64,000 bases of DNA, taken from NCBI RefSeq assembly GCF_002158995.1, contig NZ_LOHF01000001.1, forward strand, positions 330,699-394,698, given 5' to 3'. This stretch comes from Pseudomonas caspiana. Its GTDB lineage: Bacteria; Pseudomonadota; Gammaproteobacteria; Pseudomonadales; Pseudomonadaceae. Below are positions 8,576 to 17,900 of the stretch, piece by piece (position 1 is the first letter of the stretch; the number at the start of each line of letters is the position of its first letter). The notes under the pieces are model-generated. The model was not told the origin of the DNA and ran no database searches. It saw nothing but the letters and a program-made list of their open reading frames with translations. A program made the position numbers and the translations under genes.

Positions 8576-8789
8576 CAGGATTATCAATACGCAATTGGTA
8601 TGCCAGCCACTTGTCTGGAGGATTAATAACTCTATTTATCAAATGGTTATGGGCTTTATCTGTTGTATGGGGATCAGGCCAAAAACGGACCGTGTTACCA
8701 AAGCGCACCACTTTTGCGCAGGCTGTGCATGCTAATGGCGCGTTTCTGTTACCGGTTTGAGAGGCAGTGGAAGCGACAATCGGGATGAG

Positions 8790-9524
8790 ATGAAATACAG
8801 TGATATATCAGCAACGCCATTGAGGATTTTCGTATTGCTCGATTCAACTGACCTGCCCAGCGCCGATCCGGCAGAAAAATCCGCCGTGAAAGGCGGAGCC
8901 AGCCTGCGTGAACTGGCGTACCTGCAGATCAAGCAACGGATCATTTCCTGTCACCTGCGCCCAGGCGAAGCCATTAACGAGGCGCAACTGACGCAGTTGC
9001 TGGGGCTTGGGCGAACACCTGTGCATCAAGCGTTGCACCGCCTGGAAATGGAAGGCATGGTGACGATCCTGCCGCGCAAGGGCGTGATGGTGACGCCCAT
9101 TTCGCTCAACGACATCCTCGACATGATCGAAGTGCGTCGAACCAACGAGGAGTTGTGCGTGAAGCTGGCAGTAGAGCGCGCTCAGGAGGAAGACTTCGTA
9201 CGCATGCGTGAAATCATCGGCCGCACTCAACCGTTGCTGGAGCGGCGCGACGTGAAGGGGCTGATGGAAGTCGACTTGCAGTTTCACCTGGCTATTTCCG
9301 CTGCGGCGCGCAATCGGGTATTGGCTGAACTGCTACGCACGCTGCATGAAAAACAGGCGCGTTTCTGGTTTCTGACGTTGTCTGAAATGCACCACAGTGA
9401 ACGCATCTATGACGAGCATTTGCAGATCCTCACTGCAATGGAAAATCGCGACAGCGAGGCCGCTATCAAGGCTATCCATCACCATATCGATGACTTCCGC
9501 CGGGCCATCATGCGTACCCTCTAG
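8790..9524 (+). CDS. GntR/FadR-type (FCD domain) transcriptional regulator
   Basis: A protein of 244 residues from the ATG at 8790. The winged HTH spans roughly residues 48-110 (AYLQIKQRIISCHLRPGEAI, LTQLLGLGRTPVHQALHRLE, LPRKGVMV), followed by an all-helical FCD effector domain whose His/Asp residues (VDLQFHLAISAAA, IYDEHLQILTAM, HHHIDDFR) suggest metal-assisted ligand binding. The start is uncertain. The TGATATATCA palindrome at 8801-8810 lies inside the first codons, so the true start may be a TTG near 8820 or 8835, leaving the operator upstream. It is divergent from the DUF2848-amidase-MFS operon, which it probably represses. Confidence 0.8.
   Translation: MKYSDISATPLRIFVLLDSTDLPSADPAEKSAVKGGASLRELAYLQIKQRIISCHLRPGEAINEAQLTQLLGLGRTPVHQALHRLEMEGMVTILPRKGVMVTPISLNDILDMIEVRRTNEELCVKLAVERAQEEDFVRMREIIGRTQPLLERRDVKGLMEVDLQFHLAISAAARNRVLAELLRTLHEKQARFWFLTLSEMHHSERIYDEHLQILTAMENRDSEAAIKAIHHHIDDFRRAIMRTL
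8801..8810. promoter_or_regulatory. Palindromic operator candidate TGATATATCA, copy 2
   Basis: Identical to the palindrome at 8566-8575, 235 bases away. It overlaps the first codons of the annotated GntR frame, which either means intragenic autoregulation or a later start codon. Confidence 0.5.
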
Positions 9525-9705
9525 TTGCCATCGGTCCCGTCGTTTTAGAACCTGCAAATCCCGTGGGACGCCAATGCACTCGGCGTTCCGATCAGGGTGC
9601 CTCCTATGAGATGTCGAACACTCTGGCGTGTTACTTGCGTATGCAACCTGCTTGCTGACGCCCTCTGCGTGAGTTGATCAACTATTTTTGTACGGGCAGT
9701 TGTGC

Positions 9706-10650
9706 ATGAACATGAAGTTTCTGGAAACATTTGTATGGGTCGCCAGGCTGAAAAGCTTTCGCCTGACCGCCGAAAAAATGTTCACCACTCAAGCCTCCAT
9801 ATCCAACCGCATTGCCGCTTTGGAGGAGGAGCTAGGCGCAAAGCTGTTTCTTCGCGACTCCAAACGGGTATCGCTGACGCCTGAGGGGGAGCGGGTACTT
9901 GATTATGCCGAGCAAATGATCGATACCCTGCACGCGCTTCAGCAATCCATCAGCGCCACCAGCGACCTCAAGGGATGTATGCGCCTGGGCGTCATGGACA
10001 CCGTGATCCATACATGGTTGAGCCCATTTGTATCAACCTTGATGGAGTGCTATCCCGCGGTTGAAATCGAACTCACGGTCGATACATCGCTCAACCTCTG
10101 CGACCAGCTGCAGAAGGGTTATCTCGATCTGATCGTGCAGACCGATATGGTTCGCAGTGACTCGGTGCGCAACCAGCATTTGGCGGTACTGCCGATTGAG
10201 TGGATTGTCCCGGCCGGGTCGATCTATGAGCGCAGGTATGCATCTATTGAGGAGCTGGCAGGGGAACGCATCATCACGTATTCGCGTAACTCCCGTCCGC
10301 ATCAGGACATTCTCAATCTGCTGCATGCGGGCGGTGTCGAAAGCCCACGCATCAGTTGTGTCAACTCTGTCGCCGCCATGACCCAGTTGGTTTGCGATGG
10401 CTTTGGTATTGGCGCGTTGCCGACCGCACTGGTCAGCAAAGAGCTGGCCGATGGCAAGTTGTTCATTCTAGAGAACGTCGCCCGACCTCAAGCGCTGGAC
10501 ATCATCGCCTGCTGGCGCGCCGGAGTGGGTCTGGAGTTGACTGAGCAAGTAGTCAGCATCGCCAGCCATACGCTGGAGCAATATGCCCGCCAGATGGGGC
10601 CGCAAATGGTGATTCTCAGCCGTCCCGATAGCAGCAGAAAAACACCTTGA
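9706..10650 (+). CDS. LysR-family transcriptional regulator
   Basis: A protein of 314 residues from the ATG at 9706 (MNMKFLETFVWVARLKSF). The HTH comprises RLTAEKMFTTQASISNRIAA and LEEELGAKLF, residues about 3-60, and is followed by the substrate-binding-like domain (MRLGVMDTVIHTWLSPFVST). It lies 181 bp downstream of the GntR gene on the same strand with its own upstream region. It has no divergent partner, so its targets cannot be assigned from context; the amidase operon or a distant locus are both possible. Confidence 0.83.
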   Translation: MNMKFLETFVWVARLKSFRLTAEKMFTTQASISNRIAALEEELGAKLFLRDSKRVSLTPEGERVLDYAEQMIDTLHALQQSISATSDLKGCMRLGVMDTVIHTWLSPFVSTLMECYPAVEIELTVDTSLNLCDQLQKGYLDLIVQTDMVRSDSVRNQHLAVLPIEWIVPAGSIYERRYASIEELAGERIITYSRNSRPHQDILNLLHAGGVESPRISCVNSVAAMTQLVCDGFGIGALPTALVSKELADGKLFILENVARPQALDIIACWRAGVGLELTEQVVSIASHTLEQYARQMGPQMVILSRPDSSRKTP

Positions 10651-10685
10651 ACCATCTGATTAACATCGATTCCGCTGGCGCGAAG

Positions 10686-10750
10686 CTTGCCCGCGGATCA
10701 GACGATGCGGTATCTGACACCACCACGTTTTTTCGCCTTTCGCGGGCAAG
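10686..10750. repeat. REP-type inverted repeat pair
   Basis: CTTGCCCGCG (10686-10695) and its exact reverse complement (10741-10750) are separated by 45 bases, in the space between the convergent LysR and DUF3313 genes. The CGCGGGCAAG core is the same as in the REP copies at 4768-4790 and 5033-5055. Confidence 0.7.
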
Positions 10751-10810
10751 TCGAATGGCTGCCCACTCGTCCCAACAGATCCCCGTGTCTGCAGCCTGAC
10801 GAGTGACGCT

Positions 10811-11488
10811 CTACTTCTTACCCTCCCGAAGTTTTGCGTAACTGAGGCGCATGTCATTGGCCCAGCCATCCAGGACCGGCTTGACGTCATCCACGGTCAA
10901 TTGGGTCTTATTGTTTTCCAGCGGTTTGCCACTGCCTTTGCGCACCACCTGGGCCAGGACCTTTTTGCTTTGTCCGTCGAGAAAAGCCGCTTCGGTGGCG
11001 ATTTCCACGTTCTGGTCACGGCCACCGGCCGCTGTGTTTACTGCTGCTGCCACGAGTGCAATCGGGACAACTTCGTAAGGCCTCAGCCCCTCAGTGCTGG
11101 TCGACACTGCGGTAATCGCCGGACGTACGACGATGGTATTCGGGCCTGGCCCCTGAGCTAACGGCATGTCCTTGCCAAGTTCACGTTTGAGAGCCGCATC
11201 GAAATACCGGGTGATTGATTGCAACGCTTGGGCCGAAATCACGGCGGTCGGCTGCGGCTGAGGGTAAAACTGGCTAGGTTCGATGTACACATGGGTGTAC
11301 TGATTCAGTTTGATGTCTGGATCAATCCAGCGCATGACCGGCGCGCCAGTCGCACTTTTTTCGGGCTTGAGCAAACTGTAATCCTTGAGGAAACCCGAGT
11401 ATTGGCTTGGGTCGACCTGTGAACTGGCGCAGCCGACCAGACCCAGGATGGCGCAGCAAAGCATTGTGTTGAGCTTCGGCGTTTTCAT
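10811..11488 (-). CDS. DUF3313-family lipoprotein
   Basis: A 225-residue protein with a lipoprotein signal: charged N terminus, hydrophobic stretch and lipobox LVGC, with the acylated Cys at position 20. The mature part carries the DUF3313 pattern (YSGFLKDYSLLKP, HVYIEPSQFYP, ITRYFDAALKRELG, VVRPAITAVST, LLAQ-like and VVRKGSG segments). These are small envelope lipoproteins of unknown function, sometimes induced by stress. It stands alone between REP elements and a long gap, so context gives no role. Confidence 0.85.
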   Translation of the reverse strand: MKTPKLNTMLCCAILGLVGCASSQVDPSQYSGFLKDYSLLKPEKSATGAPVMRWIDPDIKLNQYTHVYIEPSQFYPQPQPTAVISAQALQSITRYFDAALKRELGKDMPLAQGPGPNTIVVRPAITAVSTSTEGLRPYEVVPIALVAAAVNTAAGGRDQNVEIATEAAFLDGQSKKVLAQVVRKGSGKPLENNKTQLTVDDVKPVLDGWANDMRLSYAKLREGKK

Positions 11489-12243
11489 CGCAACTCGTCC
11501 TTTTGTTGTTCACGATCAAGAGCGTGATCTCGTACTCCAGTGGCGTGTGCGAAAGCCGATATTGCCATGCCCGAGCACGAAGCCAAGCGAGCTGTGCCAA
11601 CGGTTCCATGCCATCCGACACCCTGTGTGGGCGGCAGCGAGTGCCGTCATTTCCGGGGGGGGTGGACGAACGATGACCTGTATGACTATAGACGGCGTGA
11701 CCAAAGACTCCACCCGCACGCGACCGCCGTGATGCGGCAAAAGCTCAGGCGATGTCCTCTGTTTATATAAAAACTCTGGCGGGGATAAGCAGATGGTGTC
11801 TCAGGATAAGAAGTAACGTAACGTTCGAGGACCGATACTGAAGAACACTGTTTAAACTTGCGCACTCTTATCATGCGCAATTTATTTGAATGCCCGGCTG
11901 GTATTAGTCAACAGACAGCGATCGTACTGATGCCCGGTTCGTCAGCTAATTTTTAAAGTGTTTTTCCTCGGGTTTTAAAAAAGAACTGAAAAGTCTGCCG
12001 TTGCGCCAGGCTCACGCTGCCGAGTACATATTCCATTTGATTGCCCGATGCAGGGTCGGGCCAACTCAGGTGAATACTGAAATTTTTCCTGTACCGATTA
12101 ACTTTATTTTTTATCAAAGGCCTTTATTGGCCGAAGAGTTAACTCATTTGATCTGCGGTGTTTTGCCCCGCACGCATTTATACGCGCGACATTTTCGGGC
12201 GAAGCGGCATCCGCTTCCTTCATAGCTGACGGGGTAGCTACAC
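11489..12243. other. 755-bp stretch without a convincing gene
   Basis: Between the DUF3313 lipoprotein and the first chemoreceptor I see only short overlapping frames with no family resemblance or ribosome binding site. The second half is AT-rich and probably holds the chemoreceptor promoter. A weak flagellar-sigma-like pair TCAAAG (12114) and GCCGAA (12130) has the wrong spacing. Confidence 0.5.
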
Positions 12244-13869
12244 ATGCTTTTGAGACAATTGAAAATCGCCAGTCGTGTCATTACCTGTTTCGCTTTGATC
12301 GTGCTGATTGTGGGAGGACTGGGTCTTTTCAGTCTTCACCAAATGGCAAGCGTCCGTAACGAAGGACTGATTATTGAAAACAGTTCGCTGCCTGGTATCG
12401 CGTTGGGCGACGACATAGCACTGGCATTTTCCAATACGCGGGTAGAGGCCGTGAAACTGGTGTCCAGCGATGAGCAGCAATTGCAAACCGCGTATAACAA
12501 TCTGCAATCGCAGCTCGAAGCGTTCAATGGAGCGATCGCCGCGTATCGTCCATTGATCGGTTCAAAAAACGAAGCCGACCTTATTGATGGTATCGCCGCG
12601 TCATTTGGACAATACAGCGCAACTGCGGGACGTGCCTTCGAATTATTGAAGAACCATCAGCAAGAGGCCGCCCGTAGTCTGGTGATGGTGGGGATGGCGA
12701 CTACTGCTAAAGAGATTAACCATTATCTGAAGCAATTGGAGGAGTTCAACGACAACGAGAAGTCGACTGCCAGCGATCGCGCAAGTGATGCTTACGATAA
12801 TGCTGAACTAGTGATCTGGTGGGTGCTTGCGTTTGCAGTGCTGGCGACGGTTTTGCTTGCCTGGCGTCTGACCGTCAGTATTGCCGGGCCTATCAGCCAG
12901 GCGCTCAGCGCGTCTGAAAAAGTGTCTTCCGGGGACCTGCGCAGTCAGGCGCAAGATATTACCGGCACGGACGAAGCGGCAAAGTTGCTGCAGTCGATGG
13001 AGCGGATGAGATCCAGCTTGCAGTCCACGCTGGCCCAAGTGGGTGGTGCTTCAGACCAACTCGGCTCGGCGGCGGAGGAGATGGATGCCCTGATGCGCGA
13101 CAGCAACGCGGATCTCAATGTGCAGAACGGCGAAATCGAGATGGCCGCCACTGCTGTGACAGAGATGAGTCAGGCCGTTGAAGAAGTTGCGCGAAATGCA
13201 GTGGCGACTTCCGAGGAGTCACGCTCCTCGACACAAGCTGCACGTGAAGGGCAAGAGGAACTCAACAGAACGGTCAAATCCGTTTCCGAGCTTGCCGAGT
13301 ACGTTGCCAGCGCCTCAACGCAGGCACAACTGCTGTCGTCTCACACCAAAGATATCAGCCGGGTATTGGAAGTCATCCGCGCAGTCTCTGAGCAAACCAA
13401 CCTGCTGGCGCTTAACGCAGCGATCGAGGCCGCGAGGGCAGGGGAAGCCGGTCGTGGCTTCGCGGTGGTGGCTGATGAGGTCAGGGCACTGGCGCACCGT
13501 ACGGGTGAGTCGACACGGGAGATCGAAACGATGATCGGGAAAATCCAGCAGGGTACAGCGGACACCGTAACCGCGCTGTCTTCTAGCACCGAGCAAGCGG
13601 CCCACACACGCAACCAGGCGGAGTCCGCAAGCCAGGCGCTAGCGTTGATCGCATCGTCGGTGGCTGGCATTGATGAGCGCAATCTGGTAATTGCCAGCGC
13701 CTCGGAAGAACAGGCTCAAGTCGCTCGGGAAGTTGATCACAACCTGGTGCGCATTCGTGATCTGTCCGCGCAGTCCGCTGTTCGCTCGGAACAGACCATC
13801 GGCGCAAGTGTGGCGCTTGCGCAACTTGCGAGTGAATTACGGGTGTCGTTGCAGAAGTTTCAGCTTTAA
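12244..13869 (+). CDS. Methyl-accepting chemotaxis protein (4HB sensor)
   Basis: A 541-residue inner-membrane chemoreceptor. TM1 is at about residues 12-32, followed by a ~155-residue periplasmic four-helix-bundle domain, TM2 at about 192-212 ([20 protein letters not shown]), a HAMP region, and the cytoplasmic signalling hairpin with tip [20 protein letters not shown]. It should control CheA through CheW. It has the same length and architecture as the receptor at 23667-25292, and the two flank an ABC uptake/catabolic operon, so it may sense that operon's substrate. The ligand cannot be read from the sequence. Confidence 0.92.
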   Translation: MLLRQLKIASRVITCFALIVLIVGGLGLFSLHQMASVRNEGLIIENSSLPGIALGDDIALAFSNTRVEAVKLVSSDEQQLQTAYNNLQSQLEAFNGAIAAYRPLIGSKNEADLIDGIAASFGQYSATAGRAFELLKNHQQEAARSLVMVGMATTAKEINHYLKQLEEFNDNEKSTASDRASDAYDNAELVIWWVLAFAVLATVLLAWRLTVSIAGPISQALSASEKVSSGDLRSQAQDITGTDEAAKLLQSMERMRSSLQSTLAQVGGASDQLGSAAEEMDALMRDSNADLNVQNGEIEMAATAVTEMSQAVEEVARNAVATSEESRSSTQAAREGQEELNRTVKSVSELAEYVASASTQAQLLSSHTKDISRVLEVIRAVSEQTNLLALNAAIEAARAGEAGRGFAVVADEVRALAHRTGESTREIETMIGKIQQGTADTVTALSSSTEQAAHTRNQAESASQALALIASSVAGIDERNLVIASASEEQAQVAREVDHNLVRIRDLSAQSAVRSEQTIGASVALAQLASELRVSLQKFQL

Positions 13870-13981
13870 GTCGCTGTGATCCGTAAAGCTGGCGCTCTCG
13901 AGTCACGCGAGGCAGCGATGGCGGTGTATCAGCCTTAATGCTTCGCAGACTTCGGCAGCTCCTACAGAAAAGCGCGTTCAT

Positions 13982-14935
13982 TCAGATAGTCAGGCTTTGT
14001 TTGATCGTCGCTTCCGCCTTCAGGCTCGAAGGTGGAGCGAGCTCGACGGTGCGGCAGTAATCCATGAATAACCGGGTTGCGCGAGTGGGCTGGTTATTAC
14101 GTAAATACGCCATTACCAGGGTCGAAGCGGGCATGTCATCTTCGATATCAAGCTGCGCCAGTAGCTCGCCGTCGTAGGTTATGTTGGTGCAAGGCCGTGT
14201 GACCAGTACCGAAAACCCCAGGCCCTGGCCGACCATGCAGCGCACCATTTCAATCGAGGGTGAGCTGTAAGCCACCACCGGCGCGTAGCCTTTCTCGGTA
14301 AAAATATCCATGAAGTAGGTTCTGCTGGGCACGGCGTCCAGCAGGATCATGGGTTCCTGACTCAACTCGCGCAGTGTCACTGTTTGCCGCTGGGCAAGAG
14401 GATGCGCTGCTGGCAGCAGTGCATAAGGCTTGTGCGGTGCATTCAAGGCTTCTTTGTGGATCGTCGCACCCAGTTCAAGATCGTAAAGAAACGCCAGATC
14501 GAAGCGACCGCGGTGCAGCCCATGCATCAATTCGTGTTGCTCCCCGTCGCAGAGCTGAATAGTCACGTCGGGATAGAGTTGTTTAAAACCGGCAACAAGC
14601 CTGGGCATATACAGCGGTGCGGCTGATTCAAAACAGCCCAGTGCGATAGTGCCGGATACATTTTTGCTCTCTGCGCGAGAGTCCTGTTCCAGTTCTTCGG
14701 AAAGTCTCAGTAACTCTTTGGCCTTTTCGTACACTTTCCCCCCGCCGGAAGTCAGGGACACCCCTTGTGCGTGGTGACGTACAAACAGTGGCTGATTGAA
14801 AGCCTCTTCCAGATTTTTTATCGCCACGGAAATAGATGGCTGCGAGATATGCAGCTGTCGTGAAGCCTCGGCAATACTGTCCATTTCAACGGCAGTGACA
14901 AAGTACTTGAGCTGTTTCAATGTGAAATGCGTCAC
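13982..14935 (-). CDS. LysR-family regulator divergent from the ABC/dioxygenase operon
   Basis: A protein of 317 residues from GTG 14935 (VTHFTLKQLKYF), the point where LysR homology begins; an ATG at 15013 would add 26 non-homologous residues. The HTH is SIAEASRQLHISQPSISVAI, followed by NLEEAFNQPLFVRH; the effector domain starts near GTIALGCFESAAPLYMPRLV. It is transcribed away from the ABC transporter operon starting at 15425 with a ~490 bp gap, the typical layout for a LysR activator. Its resemblance is to regulators of amine, nitrogen or opine catabolism, but that is only inferred. Confidence 0.85.
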   Translation of the reverse strand: MTHFTLKQLKYFVTAVEMDSIAEASRQLHISQPSISVAIKNLEEAFNQPLFVRHHAQGVSLTSGGGKVYEKAKELLRLSEELEQDSRAESKNVSGTIALGCFESAAPLYMPRLVAGFKQLYPDVTIQLCDGEQHELMHGLHRGRFDLAFLYDLELGATIHKEALNAPHKPYALLPAAHPLAQRQTVTLRELSQEPMILLDAVPSRTYFMDIFTEKGYAPVVAYSSPSIEMVRCMVGQGLGFSVLVTRPCTNITYDGELLAQLDIEDDMPASTLVMAYLRNNQPTRATRLFMDYCRTVELAPPSSLKAEATIKQSLTI

Positions 14936-15424
14936 CGCGTACCCCGCCAACAATCGGCCATTAATGGAAGTGCCTGAATAGCTTTTGCCTATGCTCAGCG
15001 AAGAGCGTGCCAAGCGCTACGATTCGTGCTGATTCGGTTATTCGGCTGCCAGGTAATCCTTTAATCAGTGCTAAACGCGCGGCGCCTCAACTAATCCATT
15101 GCTCTGTACGGCCCACAGAATCTGGGGTTTGCACTGAAAGTGAGCAAATCAAAGCGGGTAAAACAGTTACCGCCCTAATAATGTGCGGCATATTCAGCGC
15201 AGGGTGAATAGTTTCGTTGTGCTGTTGCATTGAGCATATATCGCGCCGGTTCTGCTTAGGATTTTCCTACGCTATGAGCAAAAACTTACTATTGGGTCGT
15301 TTGGCGAAACTTCGCTCATGATGGCCTCAGAAGGGAGAGCGGGGCAGCGCTCAATATTCAACTTGCGTTGGATATAACCCGCCATTGTACTTAGCCGAGT
15401 ACTTAGACGAGCGAGCCGACGACG
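14936..15424. promoter_or_regulatory. 489-bp divergent promoter region, LysR / ABC operon
   Basis: No gene is supported here. The stretch separates the LysR regulator from the ABC/dioxygenase operon and should contain both promoters and the LysR site. I could not single out an operator with confidence. Confidence 0.45.
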
Positions 15425-16945
15425 ATGACGTTTGACTGGAAATACATGTTTGGTCTGTTCAGCGATACCGAGTTCTGGATGGCAACGTGGACCGTCATAC
15501 AGCTCAGTACATTGACCTGGCTGATCAGCATTGTTCTGGGTTTCGTCGTAGCGCTGGCCAAACAATCTTCCAGCCCGCTGATCAACTTGCCTGCTCGGGG
15601 CTATATCTGGTTGTTCCGCAGCCTGCCTTTGCTGGTGTTGCTGATATTCGTCTACAACTTGCCACAGGCGCTGCCCGCCACGTCCGCGGTGCTGGCCAAC
15701 CCGTTCTGGGCCGGGTTGATCGCCCTGGTGTTGTGCGAAACCGCTTATGTCGCGGAAATCCATCGCGGCGGGCTGTTGTCGATTGCCAAAGGGCAAAGCG
15801 AAGCAGCCAGAGCATTGGGATTACGCTTTGTCGGTACGCAGTGGCGCATTGTGATTCCACAGGCGCTGCGCGTGGCGTTGCCGTCGCTGACCAACGAATA
15901 CATTTCAATCGTCAAGCTCAGCTCGCTGGTGTCGGTGATCTCGCTGACCGAGATTCTGATGGTGGGTCAGCGCCTGTATTCGCAGAACTTTCTGGTCATG
16001 GAGACCATGGCGGCGGTGGCGTTTTACTACGTGCTGATCGTTACCGTGTTCGACTTCCTGCTCAAGCGGCTGGAGCGTTATCTGGATGTCACTCAACGCA
16101 AAGTGGTGCGTGAGCCTGACGCTGAAATGCTCCAACTCGCCACTCGGGAGCGTGCGGTAATTGATCGTCCTGTCTCCGACTTCACAGGCCCGGCACTTCA
16201 GGCCACCAAATTACACAAGGCCTACAACGACATTGAAGTGCTGGGCGCCGTCAGCCTGCAGATTCATCCGGGCGAAGTGGTGTCGGTGATCGGGCCTTCC
16301 GGCTCGGGCAAGACTACTTTGATCCGTCTGCTCAATGGCCTTGAGCAGATCGATAACGGTGATATCAGGATCAATGGCCAGCCGTTTATTCACCTCGTCC
16401 GTCAAGGTGCGCAACCGCCGCGCTACGTCGAGCATACAGAGCATCGTCTGAACATCGGCATGGTGTTCCAGAGCTTCAATCTGTTTCCGCACCTGACTGT
16501 GCTCAATAACTTGCTGCTGGCTCCGCGTTATCACCGCCTGGCTTCAGCGCAGGAGTTGAAGCAGCAAGCGTATGAGTTGCTGCACAAGGTCGGCATGCTC
16601 GAGCACGCCTGGAAATACCCGCATCAGTTGTCCGGCGGGCAACAGCAGCGTGTAGCGATTGCCCGTGCGTTGATGATGCGTCCGCAAATCATGCTGTTCG
16701 ATGAGCCGACATCAGCACTCGATCCAGAGAAGGTCAACGAGGTGCTGCAGGTGATCGAAACCCTGGCGAAGGAGGGCATCACCATGGTCATCGTGACCCA
16801 TGAGATGAACTTCGCCTTCAAGGTCTCTGACCGAATCGTATTCATGGAGAAAGGCCGGGTGGTCTGCGACGACAGCCCGCAGGCCCTGCGCGATGGACAG
16901 CACCCGCGAGTGGAAGCTTTTCTGAAAGATGTTTCGTTGGCTTGA
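15425..16945 (+). CDS. Fused amino-acid-type ABC permease and ATPase
   Basis: A 506-residue fusion of two subunits that are usually separate. Residues ~1-225 form a polar-amino-acid-family permease with its EAA loop (AEIHRGGLLSIAKGQSEAAR, then ALGLRF and IPQALRVALP). Residues ~255-506 form an ABC ATPase: Walker A GPSGSGKTT, signature LSGGQQQRVAIARAL, Walker B IMLFDEPTSALDP, H-loop VIVTHEMNFA. With the binding protein at 17901 it would form an importer of amino acids, opines or similar zwitterions; two copies of the fusion would supply both TM and ATPase pairs. First gene of the operon divergent from the LysR. Confidence 0.92.
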   Translation: MTFDWKYMFGLFSDTEFWMATWTVIQLSTLTWLISIVLGFVVALAKQSSSPLINLPARGYIWLFRSLPLLVLLIFVYNLPQALPATSAVLANPFWAGLIALVLCETAYVAEIHRGGLLSIAKGQSEAARALGLRFVGTQWRIVIPQALRVALPSLTNEYISIVKLSSLVSVISLTEILMVGQRLYSQNFLVMETMAAVAFYYVLIVTVFDFLLKRLERYLDVTQRKVVREPDAEMLQLATRERAVIDRPVSDFTGPALQATKLHKAYNDIEVLGAVSLQIHPGEVVSVIGPSGSGKTTLIRLLNGLEQIDNGDIRINGQPFIHLVRQGAQPPRYVEHTEHRLNIGMVFQSFNLFPHLTVLNNLLLAPRYHRLASAQELKQQAYELLHKVGMLEHAWKYPHQLSGGQQQRVAIARALMMRPQIMLFDEPTSALDPEKVNEVLQVIETLAKEGITMVIVTHEMNFAFKVSDRIVFMEKGRVVCDDSPQALRDGQHPRVEAFLKDVSLA

Positions 16946-16978
16946 AACCTTAACGTTTTGTTTGCAGGGGAGAAGAAC

Positions 16979-17851
16979 ATGATCGAGCAATGGCAGATCG
17001 ACCAGTTTCACGCGCAGGGTTTTCTGGTCGTTGAGGGCGTGCTGGCAGCCGACGAAGTGGCGGCGTTGCAGCATGACTTCGACCAGTGGGTGGAAGACAG
17101 CCGCACCCAAGACCGTGCGTGGGGGCAGACGCTGGACGGTCGGCCGCGTTTCGATCTTGAAAGCGACCATCGCCCGGATCATCCGTCGTTGCGGCGCGTG
17201 ACCTCGCCGACGGAAATCTCACCGGCTTACCAACAGACTGCCTTCCAGTCGCGCATGGCGGCCATTGCTGCGCAGTTGATCGGAGGCAACGGCACGCGCT
17301 TTCATCACAGCAAGATCAACTCAAAATTGCCGCACACGGCCACCCAGGTGAAGTGGCATCAGGACTTTCTGTTCACGCCGCACAGCAACGACGACCTGGT
17401 GACAGCGCTACTGATGGTCAGTGACGTGACTCCCGAAAATGGCCCGCTGAATGTCGTGCCGGGCAGCCATAAGGGCGAGCTTTGGTCACATTGGCAGAAC
17501 GGACGTTTCACGGGGGCAGTGGAAGACGCGGTTGTTGAAGAGCATTGCCAGCAACCGGTGGCCTGTTATGGGCCTTCGGGCTCCGTGTGCTTCATGCACA
17601 CCCGCTTGCTGCACGCCTCAAGCCCGAATGAAACCGAGTTGCCGCGCACATTGTTCATCAGCGTGTACGCCGCCGAAGACGCGTTGCCCTTTGGCGAAAA
17701 CCCGCTGCCCAGCGAACACACCAGCTTGATGGTGGCGGGACACGAAAGCGGCCTGGTGCGCAGCACCGCGAACCAGATCCGTCTGCCGCAGAAACCCAAG
17801 GGCGCTTCGTTTTTTGTACAACAGGCCGGAAACGACCTGGCCACTGCCTGA
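16979..17851 (+). CDS. Phytanoyl-CoA dioxygenase-family Fe(II)/2-oxoglutarate oxygenase
   Basis: A protein of 290 residues from ATG 16979, with GGGGAGAAG just before. The iron facial triad is visible: H127 and D129 in KWHQDFLF and H212 in RLLHASSPN; R223 (LPRTLFISVY) is placed to bind 2-oxoglutarate. Such enzymes hydroxylate small molecules, releasing succinate and CO2. It sits between the ABC permease/ATPase and the binding protein, so its substrate is probably the imported compound, hydroxylated as the first catabolic step. Members of this family act on ectoine, amino acids and phosphonates; none of those pathways has the remaining genes seen here. Confidence 0.88.
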   Translation: MIEQWQIDQFHAQGFLVVEGVLAADEVAALQHDFDQWVEDSRTQDRAWGQTLDGRPRFDLESDHRPDHPSLRRVTSPTEISPAYQQTAFQSRMAAIAAQLIGGNGTRFHHSKINSKLPHTATQVKWHQDFLFTPHSNDDLVTALLMVSDVTPENGPLNVVPGSHKGELWSHWQNGRFTGAVEDAVVEEHCQQPVACYGPSGSVCFMHTRLLHASSPNETELPRTLFISVYAAEDALPFGENPLPSEHTSLMVAGHESGLVRSTANQIRLPQKPKGASFFVQQAGNDLATA

Positions 17852-17900
17852 TACCTGAATAGCCACTGCCTGAACCTTACTGACTCCACGAGGAATACTT

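Noticed and set aside
12114-12135. Sigma-28 promoter for the first chemoreceptor (TCAAAG ... GCCGAA)
   Set aside because: The spacer is about ten bases, too short by several, and the -10 lacks the GATAA end.
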